In this document: piece after piece, positions 25,504-33,410 of the stretch
How the letters are laid out: each line of letters opens with the position of its first letter
Position numbering within the stretch: position 1 is the stretch's first letter
NCBI GenBank assembly: GCA_012799415.1
Contig: JAAZLH010000385.1
Span: forward strand, 1 to 38,701
Length of the DNA stretch: 38,701 bases
DNA from: Candidatus Epulonipiscium sp.
GTDB lineage: Bacteria > Bacillota > Clostridia > Lachnospirales > JAAYNZ01
Direction of reading: 5' to 3'
Notes under the pieces: model-generated
What the model saw: the letters and a program-made list of their open reading frames with translations, nothing else
What the model was told of the DNA's origin: nothing
Databases searched by the model: none
Made by a program: the position numbers and the translations under genes

Positions 25504-26409
25504 TTGGATGGCATCTTAAATGTATATAAAGAAAAAGGATATACCTCTCATGATGTAGTTAGTATTCTTAGAAGGTTAAGTAGCCAAAAAAAAGTGGGTC
25601 ATACAGGTACGTTGGATCCAGAAGCGGAAGGTGTTTTACCCATTTGTTTTGGAAAAGCTACTAAAACTGTAGAATATATTACGGGACAAGATAAACAATA
25701 TAAAGCACGTTTACGCCTTGGGATTACAACAACAACAGAAGATCACACAGGTGAAATCATAGAGCAAAAAGAAGTGGACTATAATCCTATAAAAATAGAG
25801 GAAGCACTATTGTCTTTTATAGGGGAATACCAACAGATTCCACCTATGTATTCTGCTATTAAAATAAAAGGAAAAAAACTATATGAGTTAGCACGGCAAG
25901 GAAAAGTTGTTGAGAGGGAACCGAGAACTGTCTATATTCATCGAATTGAAATAATTAAATGGTTGCCACCCTGGGAAGTAGAGTTTATAGTCAACTGTTC
26001 TAAAGGGACTTATATACGTACGCTTTGTGTAGACATAGGAGAAAAATTAGGATGTGGGGGGCATATGAGTGCACTTATGCGGACTCAAGTAGGGGATTTT
26101 CAACTGAATAATAGTTTAACTTTAGAGCAGATTAAAGAAAAAATAAAAACCCAACCTTTTGATCAATTATTAATGCCAATCCCAGTTTTATTTGAAAATT
26201 ATCCTAAGGTTTATGTAAGATCTTCAGCAGATAAATCTTTACTTAATGGACACACCATTTATGCACCAGGCTTAGATGTAGAAAGAAGTAGAGGTCTCCA
26301 AGAGGGGATTGTTGGTGTTTATACTAGCCATGGTGTTTTTGTGGGTCTTTACCAAAGTATCCAAGAACAAAATCAAGTTGGGTATAAACCAGTAAAAATT
26401 TTGATATAA
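25504..26409 (+). CDS. truB: tRNA pseudouridine(55) synthase TruB
   Basis: A 301-residue TruB, which makes the universal pseudouridine 55 in the tRNA T loop. The catalytic Asp38 is in HTGTLDPEAEGVLPICFGKA. Other conserved blocks are QIPPMYSAIKIKGKKLYELA and FIVNCSKGTYIRTLCVDIG. The start is TTG at 25504, with GGAG 10 nt upstream; the ATG four bases later is out of frame. It is followed 12 nt later by ribF, as in Bacillus. Confidence 0.96.
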   Translation: MDGILNVYKEKGYTSHDVVSILRRLSSQKKVGHTGTLDPEAEGVLPICFGKATKTVEYITGQDKQYKARLRLGITTTTEDHTGEIIEQKEVDYNPIKIEEALLSFIGEYQQIPPMYSAIKIKGKKLYELARQGKVVEREPRTVYIHRIEIIKWLPPWEVEFIVNCSKGTYIRTLCVDIGEKLGCGGHMSALMRTQVGDFQLNNSLTLEQIKEKIKTQPFDQLLMPIPVLFENYPKVYVRSSADKSLLNGHTIYAPGLDVERSRGLQEGIVGVYTSHGVFVGLYQSIQEQNQVGYKPVKILI

Positions 26410-26421
26410 GGGGTTCTGTCT

Positions 26422-27342
26422 ATGAAATATATAAACAATACAGAAATTACCCAGAAAAAGCCTTCTGTCGTTGCACTTGGAAATTTTGATGGATTGCATA
26501 AGGGGCACAAAAAGCTAATTCAAGAACTGCAAAGACAAGGGAACCGTCTTCAGGCTCAAGAAGTTATTTTCTCTTTTTTTCCCCATCCTGCTTTTGTACT
26601 TGGTAATCGAAAAGATTTTCAATTGATATATACGAAAGATGAGAAAATAAGAAAGATGAAAAAACTAGGTATTCATCTATACATAGAATATCCCTTTACA
26701 AAACAAATAGCAGAGCTTGATCCTCGAGCCTTTATAGAACAAGTATTATACAAGCAGCTGCAGGCCAAGGCAATTGTTATAGGTGAAAATTTTCGATTTG
26801 GTAGAAATCGAAAAGGAAATGTAGATTTATTAATTTCAGTAGGGAAAAACCTTGGCTTTGAAGTTTTTGGCATGCCTATTGTTCAATTCCAAGAAGAAGA
26901 TGTAAATAGTACTTTGATTCGTCAGTATTTAAAAGAGGGAAAAATGGTAGAAGCAAATGAATTATTAGGCGAACCTTATTCCATTATGGGAATAGTAGCG
27001 ACAGGCAAACAAATAGGTCGAACGTTAGGATTTCCGACAGCAAATTTGATTCCACCTGCTGATAAACTTCTGCCTACTCCTGGTGTCTACATAACAGAGG
27101 TTCTTTGGAATGGAAAAAGCTGGCCTAGCATTACTAATGTAGGGAGCAATCCTACTGTAAGTGGAAGTAGTCCGACGGTGGAGTCTTATCTTCTGGATTT
27201 TCATGAAAATTTATATGAAAAATGGATAGAAGTTAAGTTTTTAGATTATTTACGTCCTGAAGTTAAATTTGTTTCCATTGCAGATTTGAAAAAAGCCATT
27301 AAGCAAGATGAGCAAAAAGCACGAATTTATTTCGAGTACTAA
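26422..27342 (+). CDS. ribF: Bifunctional riboflavin kinase / FAD synthetase
   Basis: A 306-residue RibF. The N-terminal FMN adenylyltransferase domain has ALGNFDGLHKGHK (nucleotidyltransferase HxGH-like motif, residues 19-30) and the internal GENFRFGRNRKGN. The C-terminal riboflavin kinase domain has GRTLGFPTANL and YITEVLWNGK. It makes FMN and FAD from riboflavin. Length is typical. It ends the rimP-ribF block, and a new promoter for rpsO begins 9 nt after its stop. Confidence 0.96.
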   Translation: MKYINNTEITQKKPSVVALGNFDGLHKGHKKLIQELQRQGNRLQAQEVIFSFFPHPAFVLGNRKDFQLIYTKDEKIRKMKKLGIHLYIEYPFTKQIAELDPRAFIEQVLYKQLQAKAIVIGENFRFGRNRKGNVDLLISVGKNLGFEVFGMPIVQFQEEDVNSTLIRQYLKEGKMVEANELLGEPYSIMGIVATGKQIGRTLGFPTANLIPPADKLLPTPGVYITEVLWNGKSWPSITNVGSNPTVSGSSPTVESYLLDFHENLYEKWIEVKFLDYLRPEVKFVSIADLKKAIKQDEQKARIYFEY

Positions 27343-27350
27343 ATAAATGA

Positions 27351-27379
27351 TTTACAAACGTAAAGAACTATGATAGAAT
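27351..27379 (+). promoter_or_regulatory. Sigma-A promoter for rpsO
   Basis: TTTACA (27351-27356, 5 of 6), a 17-bp spacer and TAGAAT (27374-27379, 5 of 6) with an extended TGa. The transcript would begin near 27386, leaving a leader of about 100 nt. Confidence 0.72.
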
Positions 27380-27403
27380 AACTACTGTGTAAAAATATAA
27401 CAA

Positions 27404-27452
27404 CCTTTGCTCGGAGCAAGGCAACTCCAACCTTTTCTTAGCAAACGGGGTT
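27404..27452 (+). promoter_or_regulatory. Candidate structured rpsO (S15) leader
   Basis: CCTTTGC (27404-27410) pairs with GCAAGG (27416-27421) with one bulged T and a TCGGA loop. Downstream, AACC (27429-27432) can pair with GGTT (27449-27452). S15 is known to repress its own mRNA through leader structures in several bacteria, including Geobacillus. The structure here is read by eye and its function is inferred. Confidence 0.42.
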
Positions 27453-27483
27453 ATAGATTTTTAAAATTTAAGGAGGATTTATT

Positions 27484-27747
27484 ATGACAAAAACAAGAAA
27501 ACAAGAAATTATTGAAAAATTTGGTAGAACCCCAGCTGATACAGGGTCACCAGAGGTACAAATTGCATTATTAACAGAACGTATCAATGAACTAACAGAG
27601 CATTTAAAAATCCATAAAAAGGATCATCACTCTAGGCGTGGACTGTTAAAAATGGTAGGTCAACGACGAGGTTTATTAAATTATCTAAGAAATAATAATA
27701 TTGAAGCTTATCGGGATCTAATTGCTGAGTTAGGATTAAGAAGATAA
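27484..27747 (+). CDS. rpsO: 30S ribosomal protein S15
   Basis: An 87-residue S15, one residue short of many homologues once the initiator Met is counted. Conserved blocks are [40 protein letters not shown] and [16 protein letters not shown]15 binds the central domain of 16S rRNA. The ATG follows AAGGAGG by about 7 nt. It lies between ribF and pnp, as in most bacteria. Confidence 0.98.
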   Translation: MTKTRKQEIIEKFGRTPADTGSPEVQIALLTERINELTEHLKIHKKDHHSRRGLLKMVGQRRGLLNYLRNNNIEAYRDLIAELGLRR

Positions 27748-27760
27748 GCAGGAAATAAAA

Positions 27761-27786
27761 GGAGCGGAGGAATCCGCTCCATTCCT
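27761..27786 (+). terminator. Hairpin after rpsO, probable weak terminator
   Basis: GGAGCGGA (27761-27768) pairs with TCCGCTCC (27773-27780) around a 4-nt loop. The following ATTCCTTT is only partly T-rich, so termination may be incomplete and allow read-through into pnp. Confidence 0.6.
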
Positions 27787-27907
27787 TTAGTATAAGAAAA
27801 TCTATATTGATTCATATTACATAATAGAAACAACAAGCACTATGTAAAAAAAATTCTATATGATAAAATATGTTTATAACAGAAATTTAGAAAGGAGATG
27901 TTTATCA

Positions 27908-30019
27908 ATGTCCAAAAAATTTTCTATGGAACTAGCAGGGAGAACACTGTATGTAGAAGTTGGAAAAGTAGCAGAACAAGCCAATGGATCAGCTCTTCTG
28001 CGATATGGTGATACAGTTGTATTGTCTACAGCTACAGCATCTGATAAGCCACGAGAAGGTGTTGATTTTTTCCCTTTAAGTGTAGACTATGAAGAACGTC
28101 TATATGCAGTAGGAAAAATTCCAGGAGGATTTATCAAGAGGGAAGGAAGGCCTACAGAAAAAGCTATTTTAGCATCAAGAGTTATTGATCGTCCTATTCG
28201 TCCTTTATTTCCAGAAGATTATCGCAATGATGTGGCAGTTGTGAACACAGTTTTATCTGTGGACCAAGATTGTAGCCCAGATATTGTAGCAATGATAGGT
28301 TCTTCTATAGCACTATCTATCTCAGATATTCCCTTTAAGGGCCCTACAGGATCTATGGCAATTGGTTATGTAGATGGAGAACTAGTTTTTAATCCAACTT
28401 CTGCCCAAAGAGAAAAAAGTCAATTATCTTTAATCGTATCTTCTACTAAAGAGAAAGTGATGATGATTGAGGCAGGTGCCGATGAAATTCCAGAAGAAAT
28501 CATGTTAGAAGCCATTTATAAAGGACATGAATATAACCAAAGAATTGTTACATTTATTGATGAAATTGTTGCAGAGGTTGGGAAGGAAAAGCATGAGTAT
28601 GAACGGCATGCTGTTCCAGAGGAAATCAGAGAAGCAGTTAAGGTATTTATTGGCGATATTCGAATGGAAGAAGCAGTATTTACTGATCAGAAACAACAAA
28701 GAGAAGAACAATTAAAAGTTCTTACTGAAGAGGTGGAAAACCACTTTAAGGAAGTTAACCCAGAATATGAACCTTATATAAAAGATGCTATTGATGAGTT
28801 TGAAAAAGCAACAGTTCGTCGAATGATTTTAAAACAACACAAGCGACCTGATGGACGTGGGCTTGGAGAAATTCGAAAATTAACTAGTGAATTAGATATT
28901 TTGCCGCGTACCCATGGTTCAGCAATATTTAGCCGTGGACAAACTCAAGTGCTTACTGTTACTACTTTAGGAGCCTTGGGGGATGTACAAGTATTAGATG
29001 GTCTAGATGAACTAGAAGACACAAAACGTTATATGCATCACTACAATTTTCCTAGTTACTCTGTCGGTGAAACAAAACCTTCCAGGGGGCCAGGAAGGCG
29101 AGAAATTGGTCACGGTGCGTTAGCAGAGCGAGCTTTAGTTCCTGTTCTTCCATCAGAAGAGGAGTTTCCTTATGCCATTCGCCTTGTATCGGAAGTTCTA
29201 AGCTCCAATGGTTCTACTTCTCAAGCCAGTGTCTGTGCAAGTACATTATCATTGATGGCTGCAGGAGTCCCCATTAAAGCTCCTGTTGCTGGTATTTCAG
29301 TAGGATTAGTTACAGATGATACGACAGATGACTTTGTTATGTTTACAGATATTCAAGGTTTGGAAGATTTCTTTGGGGATATGGACTTTAAAGTGGCTGG
29401 GACAGAAAAGGGCATTACAGCTATCCAAATGGATATGAAAATTGATGGTCTTACTAAGGAGATTGTAGAAAAAGCTCTTTATCAAACTAAAGAAGCGCGT
29501 ATGTTTATTTTAGAAGAATCCATGTTAAAAGCAATTCAAGAACCAAGAAAAGAATTATCACCCTTTGCACCTAAAATTGTACAAATGAAGGTTGATCCAG
29601 AGAAAATCAGTGAAATTATCGGACAACGCGGAAAAACCATTAATAAAATTATTGATGAAACAGGAGTTAAAATTGATATAGAAGATGATGGGCGTATTTT
29701 CATTTGTGGTGTAGATACTGAAGGTACGGATAAAGCTATTTCCATTATTAAATCTATTGTAACCCCCATTGAGCCGGGTAACTTATATACAGGAAAGGTC
29801 ATGCGTATTATGAAGTTTGGAGCCTTTGTAGAAATTGCCCCAGGTAAAGAGGGCTTGGTTCATATTTCTAAATTAGCTCATGAGCGTGTGAACCAAGTAG
29901 AAGACGTCGTTGCAATTGGAGATGAAATCCTCGTAAAAGTCACAGAAATAGATGGACAAGGAAGAATCAACCTATCTCGCAAAGATGCTCTTCCAAAACC
30001 TCCAAAAGAAGAACAATGA
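27908..30019 (+). CDS. pnp: Polyribonucleotide nucleotidyltransferase (PNPase)
   Basis: A 703-residue PNPase, the phosphorolytic 3'-5' exoribonuclease of mRNA turnover. Two RNase PH-like domains are visible, the second starting [17 protein letters not shown] with [10 protein letters not shown] and [12 protein letters not shown]. They are joined by a helical linker and followed by a KH domain ([20 protein letters not shown]) and an S1 domain ([17 protein letters not shown]). ATG 27908 follows AAAGGAG with a 10-nt gap; the frame extends upstream to 27860 without a ribosome binding site. The 160-base gap after rpsO holds a terminator-like hairpin and a weak -10 (TGaTAAAAT, 27861-27869). Confidence 0.98.
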   Translation: MSKKFSMELAGRTLYVEVGKVAEQANGSALLRYGDTVVLSTATASDKPREGVDFFPLSVDYEERLYAVGKIPGGFIKREGRPTEKAILASRVIDRPIRPLFPEDYRNDVAVVNTVLSVDQDCSPDIVAMIGSSIALSISDIPFKGPTGSMAIGYVDGELVFNPTSAQREKSQLSLIVSSTKEKVMMIEAGADEIPEEIMLEAIYKGHEYNQRIVTFIDEIVAEVGKEKHEYERHAVPEEIREAVKVFIGDIRMEEAVFTDQKQQREEQLKVLTEEVENHFKEVNPEYEPYIKDAIDEFEKATVRRMILKQHKRPDGRGLGEIRKLTSELDILPRTHGSAIFSRGQTQVLTVTTLGALGDVQVLDGLDELEDTKRYMHHYNFPSYSVGETKPSRGPGRREIGHGALAERALVPVLPSEEEFPYAIRLVSEVLSSNGSTSQASVCASTLSLMAAGVPIKAPVAGISVGLVTDDTTDDFVMFTDIQGLEDFFGDMDFKVAGTEKGITAIQMDMKIDGLTKEIVEKALYQTKEARMFILEESMLKAIQEPRKELSPFAPKIVQMKVDPEKISEIIGQRGKTINKIIDETGVKIDIEDDGRIFICGVDTEGTDKAISIIKSIVTPIEPGNLYTGKVMRIMKFGAFVEIAPGKEGLVHISKLAHERVNQVEDVVAIGDEILVKVTEIDGQGRINLSRKDALPKPPKEEQ

Positions 30020-30020
30020 G

Positions 30021-30066
30021 AACAATAAAACATAAGCCGATGGGTTTATGTTTTATTGTTTTATAT
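30021..30066 (+). terminator. Intrinsic terminator after pnp
   Basis: AACAATAAAACATAAGCC (30021-30038) pairs with GGTTTATGTTTTATTGTT (30043-30060) over 18 bp with one G-T pair and a GATG loop. It begins one base after the pnp stop codon. The stem is AT-rich and could also terminate transcription from the opposite strand. Confidence 0.8.
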
Positions 30067-30102
30067 CATCGAGTATAAAAAGACAATAGATAGGAGCAAA
30101 AT

Positions 30103-31362
30103 ATGATACGAAAAAAAACACTTCTTAATGGCTTGACTATTGTAGCAGAGAGAATTCCTTTTGTTCGTTCTATTACCATGGGTATTTGGGTTGGCCATGG
30201 TTCACGATATGAAAGCAAAAAAATGAATGGGGCATCTCACTTTATTGAGCATATGTTATTTAAAGGAACTCAAAGTAGAACAGCAAAAGAAATTGCAGAA
30301 CAAATGGACCAAATTGGTGGGCAGATCAATGCTTTTACAGCAAAAGAATATACATGCTATTATACCCGAGCATTGGATACTCATTTCGATTTGGCCTTAG
30401 ATGTTTTAACAGATATGTTTTTCAACTCTATTTTTGCGGAAGAAGAAATTCAAAAAGAACGTAGTGTAATTTTAGAGGAAATAAATATGTACGAAGATTC
30501 GCCAGAAGATCAGGTACATGATATGTTACAATCTGCTGTATGGAAGGATTCTTTAGGATATCCTATACTAGGCACAGAAGAGACCTTAGCAAGCTTTAAT
30601 CAAGCAAATCTTAAAGCTTATATGAGAGAGAATTATTATCCTCAAAATACAGTTATTGCTGTTGTAGGGCATTTTGAGTACGAAGAGCTTTTTGAAAAAT
30701 TAGAGTGTGCTTTTAAAGATTGGCCTTCCCTTGAAGTTGAATCTAATCAGGCATTTAATACAGTTTATTTACCAGAAATCTATACTAAAGAAAAGGATAT
30801 CGAACAAGTTCATACTTGCTTAGGGTTTCCAGGTATTCCAATTGGGAAGAGGGAAATTTATGCAATTAGCATACTAAATACAATTTTAGGTGGTAGTATG
30901 AGTTCACGGCTATTTCAAAAAATTAGAGAAGAGCATGGATTAGCCTACTCTGTTTATTCCTATACTTCTAGTTATCAGCAAACAGGGATATTTACCATTT
31001 ATGCAGGAATGAATCCTATGCAGACTAAAAAAGTTATTGAGCTTATCCTAGAAGAATTGACCCTGCTGAAGCAGAAGTCTATCAGCCAAAAGGAAATAAA
31101 TCAAACAAAAGAACAACTTAAAAGCAGTTATATGATGGGATTAGAAAGTACTAGTGGGCGTATGAATACTATTGGAAAATCTCAGTTGCTACAAAAGCGT
31201 ATACAAACTCCAGATGAAATCATTAAAAAGATTGATCAAGTAACGAAGGAAGATATAGATGAATTGATTGACAGTATTTTTGATTTTTCGAAGATGAGTG
31301 TATCTGCTATTGGGAAAATAGAAGATACTTCTATTAAGGAGATAATTCAGCCTTTTATATAA
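30103..31362 (+). CDS. M16 family zinc peptidase (YmxG/MlpA-like)
   Basis: A 419-residue member of the M16 (pitrilysin/processing peptidase) family. The inverted zinc motif HFIEH at residues 46-50 is complete and is followed by the downstream glutamate region RSVILEEINMYEDSPED. A second, non-catalytic half contains GGSMSSRLFQKIREEHGLAY, a typical M16 block. The protein is cytoplasmic, with no signal peptide. The Bacillus counterpart ymxG (mlpA) also lies between pnp and dpaA; the ylxY and ymxH genes found beside it there are absent. The ATG follows TAGGAG by 6 nt. Physiological substrates are not known from sequence. Confidence 0.92.
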   Translation: MIRKKTLLNGLTIVAERIPFVRSITMGIWVGHGSRYESKKMNGASHFIEHMLFKGTQSRTAKEIAEQMDQIGGQINAFTAKEYTCYYTRALDTHFDLALDVLTDMFFNSIFAEEEIQKERSVILEEINMYEDSPEDQVHDMLQSAVWKDSLGYPILGTEETLASFNQANLKAYMRENYYPQNTVIAVVGHFEYEELFEKLECAFKDWPSLEVESNQAFNTVYLPEIYTKEKDIEQVHTCLGFPGIPIGKREIYAISILNTILGGSMSSRLFQKIREEHGLAYSVYSYTSSYQQTGIFTIYAGMNPMQTKKVIELILEELTLLKQKSISQKEINQTKEQLKSSYMMGLESTSGRMNTIGKSQLLQKRIQTPDEIIKKIDQVTKEDIDELIDSIFDFSKMSVSAIGKIEDTSIKEIIQPFI

Positions 31363-31422
31363 TCTAAGACTCAGTTCAGTAGTGGTTGTTGAAATTGTAA
31401 GCTATCCGATAAATTGAAATTT

Positions 31423-31450
31423 AAAAGACATCTAAATAGATGTCTTTTTT
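31423..31450 (+). terminator. Intrinsic terminator after the M16 peptidase gene
   Basis: AAAAGACATCTA (31423-31434) pairs with TAGATGTCTTTT (31437-31448), allowing for an opened loop, and runs into T-rich sequence to 31450. Confidence 0.8.
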
Positions 31451-31503
31451 GCGTAGTAGAGAAGACATGTTATCTACACTTTTTTTGTGTAGTAAAAAAG
31501 ACA
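31445..31503 (+). repeat. Imperfect direct repeat between the M16 gene and dpaA
   Basis: The 23-nt segments 31445-31467 and 31481-31503 match at 20 positions with a 36-bp period; all three differences are transitions. The first copy overlaps the terminator T-run. A hairpin CTACAC (31474-31479) with GTGTAG (31487-31492) around a T-only loop overlaps the second copy. Confidence 0.6.
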
Positions 31504-31506
31504 AGC

Positions 31507-31534
31507 ACAAAGAATTCCCTCTGTTCATACATTG
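31507..31534 (+). promoter_or_regulatory. Candidate mother-cell sigma (SigK/SigE-like) promoter for dpaAB
   Basis: CATACATT (31526-31533) matches the -10 pattern of mother-cell sigma factors, and an AC dinucleotide (31507-31508) lies 17 bp upstream, as in SigK promoters. The predicted start is about 20 nt before dpaA. dpaAB expression by SigK is established in Bacillus; the match here is short and could be chance. Confidence 0.35.
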
Positions 31535-31559
31535 TATTACATAGGCAGGAGGGATGTAG

Positions 31560-32444
31560 ATGGAAAAAAAACAGATGAATTTTAGTATTATTGGTGGTGA
31601 TGCTCGAAGTGTTGCTCTCATTAGATTGTTAGAAGAAGCGGGGCACCAAATTTATGTATACGGTTTTACAACACATATTTTTTCAAAATCGATCATAGTA
31701 TGCAGTTGTATTGAAGAAGCAGTCCAAAAATCTTCTATAGTAATTGGACCAGTTCCTTGTTCACAAGATCAAGTGACACTTTTTGCGCCTTTTCATCAAG
31801 GGGATCCTATAGAATTAGATATATTGTTTTCATTATTATCAGATCATCAAACTTTTATGGCGGGCCAACTTACTATAGCCATGCAAAAAAAGATTAATCC
31901 TTTGGTCTATACAGTAGATCTTTTAGAGAGGGAAGAACTTGCTGTATGGAATGCCATTCCCACTGCAGAAGGTGCTATCCAAATTGCTATGGAAGAACAG
32001 CCTATTACTATTCATCAGAGTTGCTCATTAGTTCTGGGGTTTGGGCGATGCGGAAAAATTTTAAGTCATATGTTAAAAGGGTTGGGAGCCAATGTTAGTG
32101 TAGCAGTCAGAAATTCAAAGGATGCTGCTTATATTTCAGCCTATGGATATCAACCAATTATTTTACAGGATCTAAAGAGAGAAATACATCGATTTCAGTT
32201 TATCTATAATACCATACCACATATGATATTAGATCATCGCCTCTTACTTTATGTTAATAAAGATTGCTTGATTATTGACCTTGCTTCGAAACCTGGCGGA
32301 GTAGATTATGAGGCTGCAGAAAAGTTAGGACTAAATGCTATGCTTTGCCTCAGTCTACCCGGAAAAGTTGCCCCAACTACAGCTGGATGGATCATAAAAG
32401 AGACTGTGCTTAATATTTGTGAGGAAATGAGGGGAGATAAATGA
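31560..32444 (+). CDS. dpaA: Dipicolinate synthase subunit A
   Basis: A 294-residue DpaA (SpoVFA). The N-terminal domain starts NFSIIGGDARSVALIRLLEE, and a second Rossmann fold carries SLVLGFGRCGKILSHMLKGL (about 158-177), fitting an NAD(P)-binding dehydrogenase-like protein. The C-terminal block PGKVAPTTAGWIIKET is also typical. With DpaB it makes dipicolinic acid in the mother cell, which is then loaded into the spore core with calcium. The ATG follows AGGAGGG by 6 nt. It overlaps dpaB by 4 nt (ATGA). Its presence is good evidence that the organism forms endospores. Confidence 0.93.
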   Translation: MEKKQMNFSIIGGDARSVALIRLLEEAGHQIYVYGFTTHIFSKSIIVCSCIEEAVQKSSIVIGPVPCSQDQVTLFAPFHQGDPIELDILFSLLSDHQTFMAGQLTIAMQKKINPLVYTVDLLEREELAVWNAIPTAEGAIQIAMEEQPITIHQSCSLVLGFGRCGKILSHMLKGLGANVSVAVRNSKDAAYISAYGYQPIILQDLKREIHRFQFIYNTIPHMILDHRLLLYVNKDCLIIDLASKPGGVDYEAAEKLGLNAMLCLSLPGKVAPTTAGWIIKETVLNICEEMRGDK

Positions 32445-33049
32445 AGGAGTTACAAGGACTCAAAGTTGGATTTGCACTTTGCGGATCATATTGTACCTAT
32501 CAAGAAGTGTTACCTCAAATACAAAGAATGGTTGATCTAGGAATTGAAGTTATACCATTGATGTCTTATGAATCAGCATCTACAGACACCAGATTTGGAA
32601 AAGTAGAAGATTATAAAAATACGATTACAAAAATAACCGGACATCAAATCATTACAACCATTGTTGATGCAGAACCTATTGGTCCTAAAGCATTCTTAGA
32701 TGCTCTTATTATAGCACCTTGTACTGGCAATACTGTTGCAAAAATTGCTAATGGTATTACAGATACACCTGTATTGATGGGCGCTAAAGCTACACTTCGC
32801 AATGGAAAGCCAGTTATTATTGCTTTAGCTACCAATGATGCCCTGGGACTTAATTTAAAAAATATTGGCATTTTAATGAGTACAAAAAACATTTATTTTG
32901 TGCCCATTGGACAAGACGATTGGGCAAAAAAGCCAAACTCTATGGTGGCGCATATGGAAATAATAATACCGACTTTACAAGAGGCTTTACAGGGAAAACA
33001 GATTCAGCCTGTATTTCAATCTTACCCATTACCCTATGAACCCCTTTAA
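32441..33049 (+). CDS. dpaB: Dipicolinate synthase subunit B (flavoprotein-like)
   Basis: A 202-residue DpaB (SpoVFB) with a flavoprotein/decarboxylase-like fold. Visible blocks are VGFALCGSYCTYQEVLPQIQ at the start, LDALIIAPCTGNTVAKIANG and GKPVIIALATNDALGLNLKN. It is the second subunit of the enzyme that oxidises the lysine-pathway intermediate to dipicolinate. The ATG lies within the last codons of dpaA, implying coupled synthesis of the two subunits. In Bacillus asd, dapG and dapA follow; here only dapG follows, after a 361-base gap. Confidence 0.93.
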   Translation: MKELQGLKVGFALCGSYCTYQEVLPQIQRMVDLGIEVIPLMSYESASTDTRFGKVEDYKNTITKITGHQIITTIVDAEPIGPKAFLDALIIAPCTGNTVAKIANGITDTPVLMGAKATLRNGKPVIIALATNDALGLNLKNIGILMSTKNIYFVPIGQDDWAKKPNSMVAHMEIIIPTLQEALQGKQIQPVFQSYPLPYEPL

Positions 33050-33077
33050 GAAAATAGATATTTAACTTCATAATCTC

Positions 33078-33281
33078 ACTAGCTATCTAGTAAGTACCTA
33101 TATTTTCTGCCATTGAGACTTTAAAAGTATAGAATTGAACTTTGTTTTTGAAAACTTAATGAATTTCTTAGCCCTTTAGAATTACTTAGAACTATTTTTT
33201 CTTGAATTTTATAGAGAAATTCTAAAGGAAGGCCGGAGTAAAATGCTATATAGGTACTTACGAAAGCTAATGCATCCTAGT
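33078..33281 (+). repeat. Nested inverted repeats in the dpaB-dapG gap
   Basis: The gap 33050-33410 holds no recognisable gene. A perfect 13-bp inverted repeat pairs TAAGTACCTATAT (33091-33103) with ATATAGGTACTTA (33248-33260). Inside it, CCTTTAGAATT (33173-33183) pairs with AATTCTAAAGG (33218-33228). An alternative partner GAATTTCT (33161-33168) can pair with AGAAATTC (33215-33222). The outer ends ACTAG (33078-33082) and CTAGT (33277-33281) are also complementary. It could be a miniature inverted-repeat element, a structured RNA or a decayed element; no transposase is present. Confidence 0.55.
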
Positions 33282-33338
33282 AGTTTAATAGTAGATAATT
33301 ATGATAGAAGTTTCTAATAATAAAAATCATAAGTATTC

Positions 33339-33367
33339 TTGCCTTATAAATAAAAAAAAGATATAGT
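33339..33367 (+). promoter_or_regulatory. Sigma-A promoter for dapG
   Basis: TTGCCT (33339-33344), a 17-bp spacer and TATAGT (33362-33367). The transcript would start near 33374, so the inverted repeats at 33078-33281 lie upstream of it and are not part of the dapG leader. The leader is about 37 nt and holds no lysine riboswitch. Confidence 0.62.
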
Positions 33368-33410
33368 AAAAGAGGACTGACGAAGACAGACGAAAAGAAG
33401 GGGGAGAGGA

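Noticed and set aside
33243..33317. 24-residue frame (MLYRYLRKLMHPSSL...) after GGAG in the dpaB-dapG gap
   Set aside because: The GGAG-ATG gap is only 4 nt, the frame is short, and it spans the right arm of the inverted repeat; no support for translation.
33050..33410. Lysine riboswitch or T-box before dapG
   Set aside because: No L-box core segments, T-box sequence or terminator arrangement could be found; the dapG leader after the predicted promoter is only about 37 nt.
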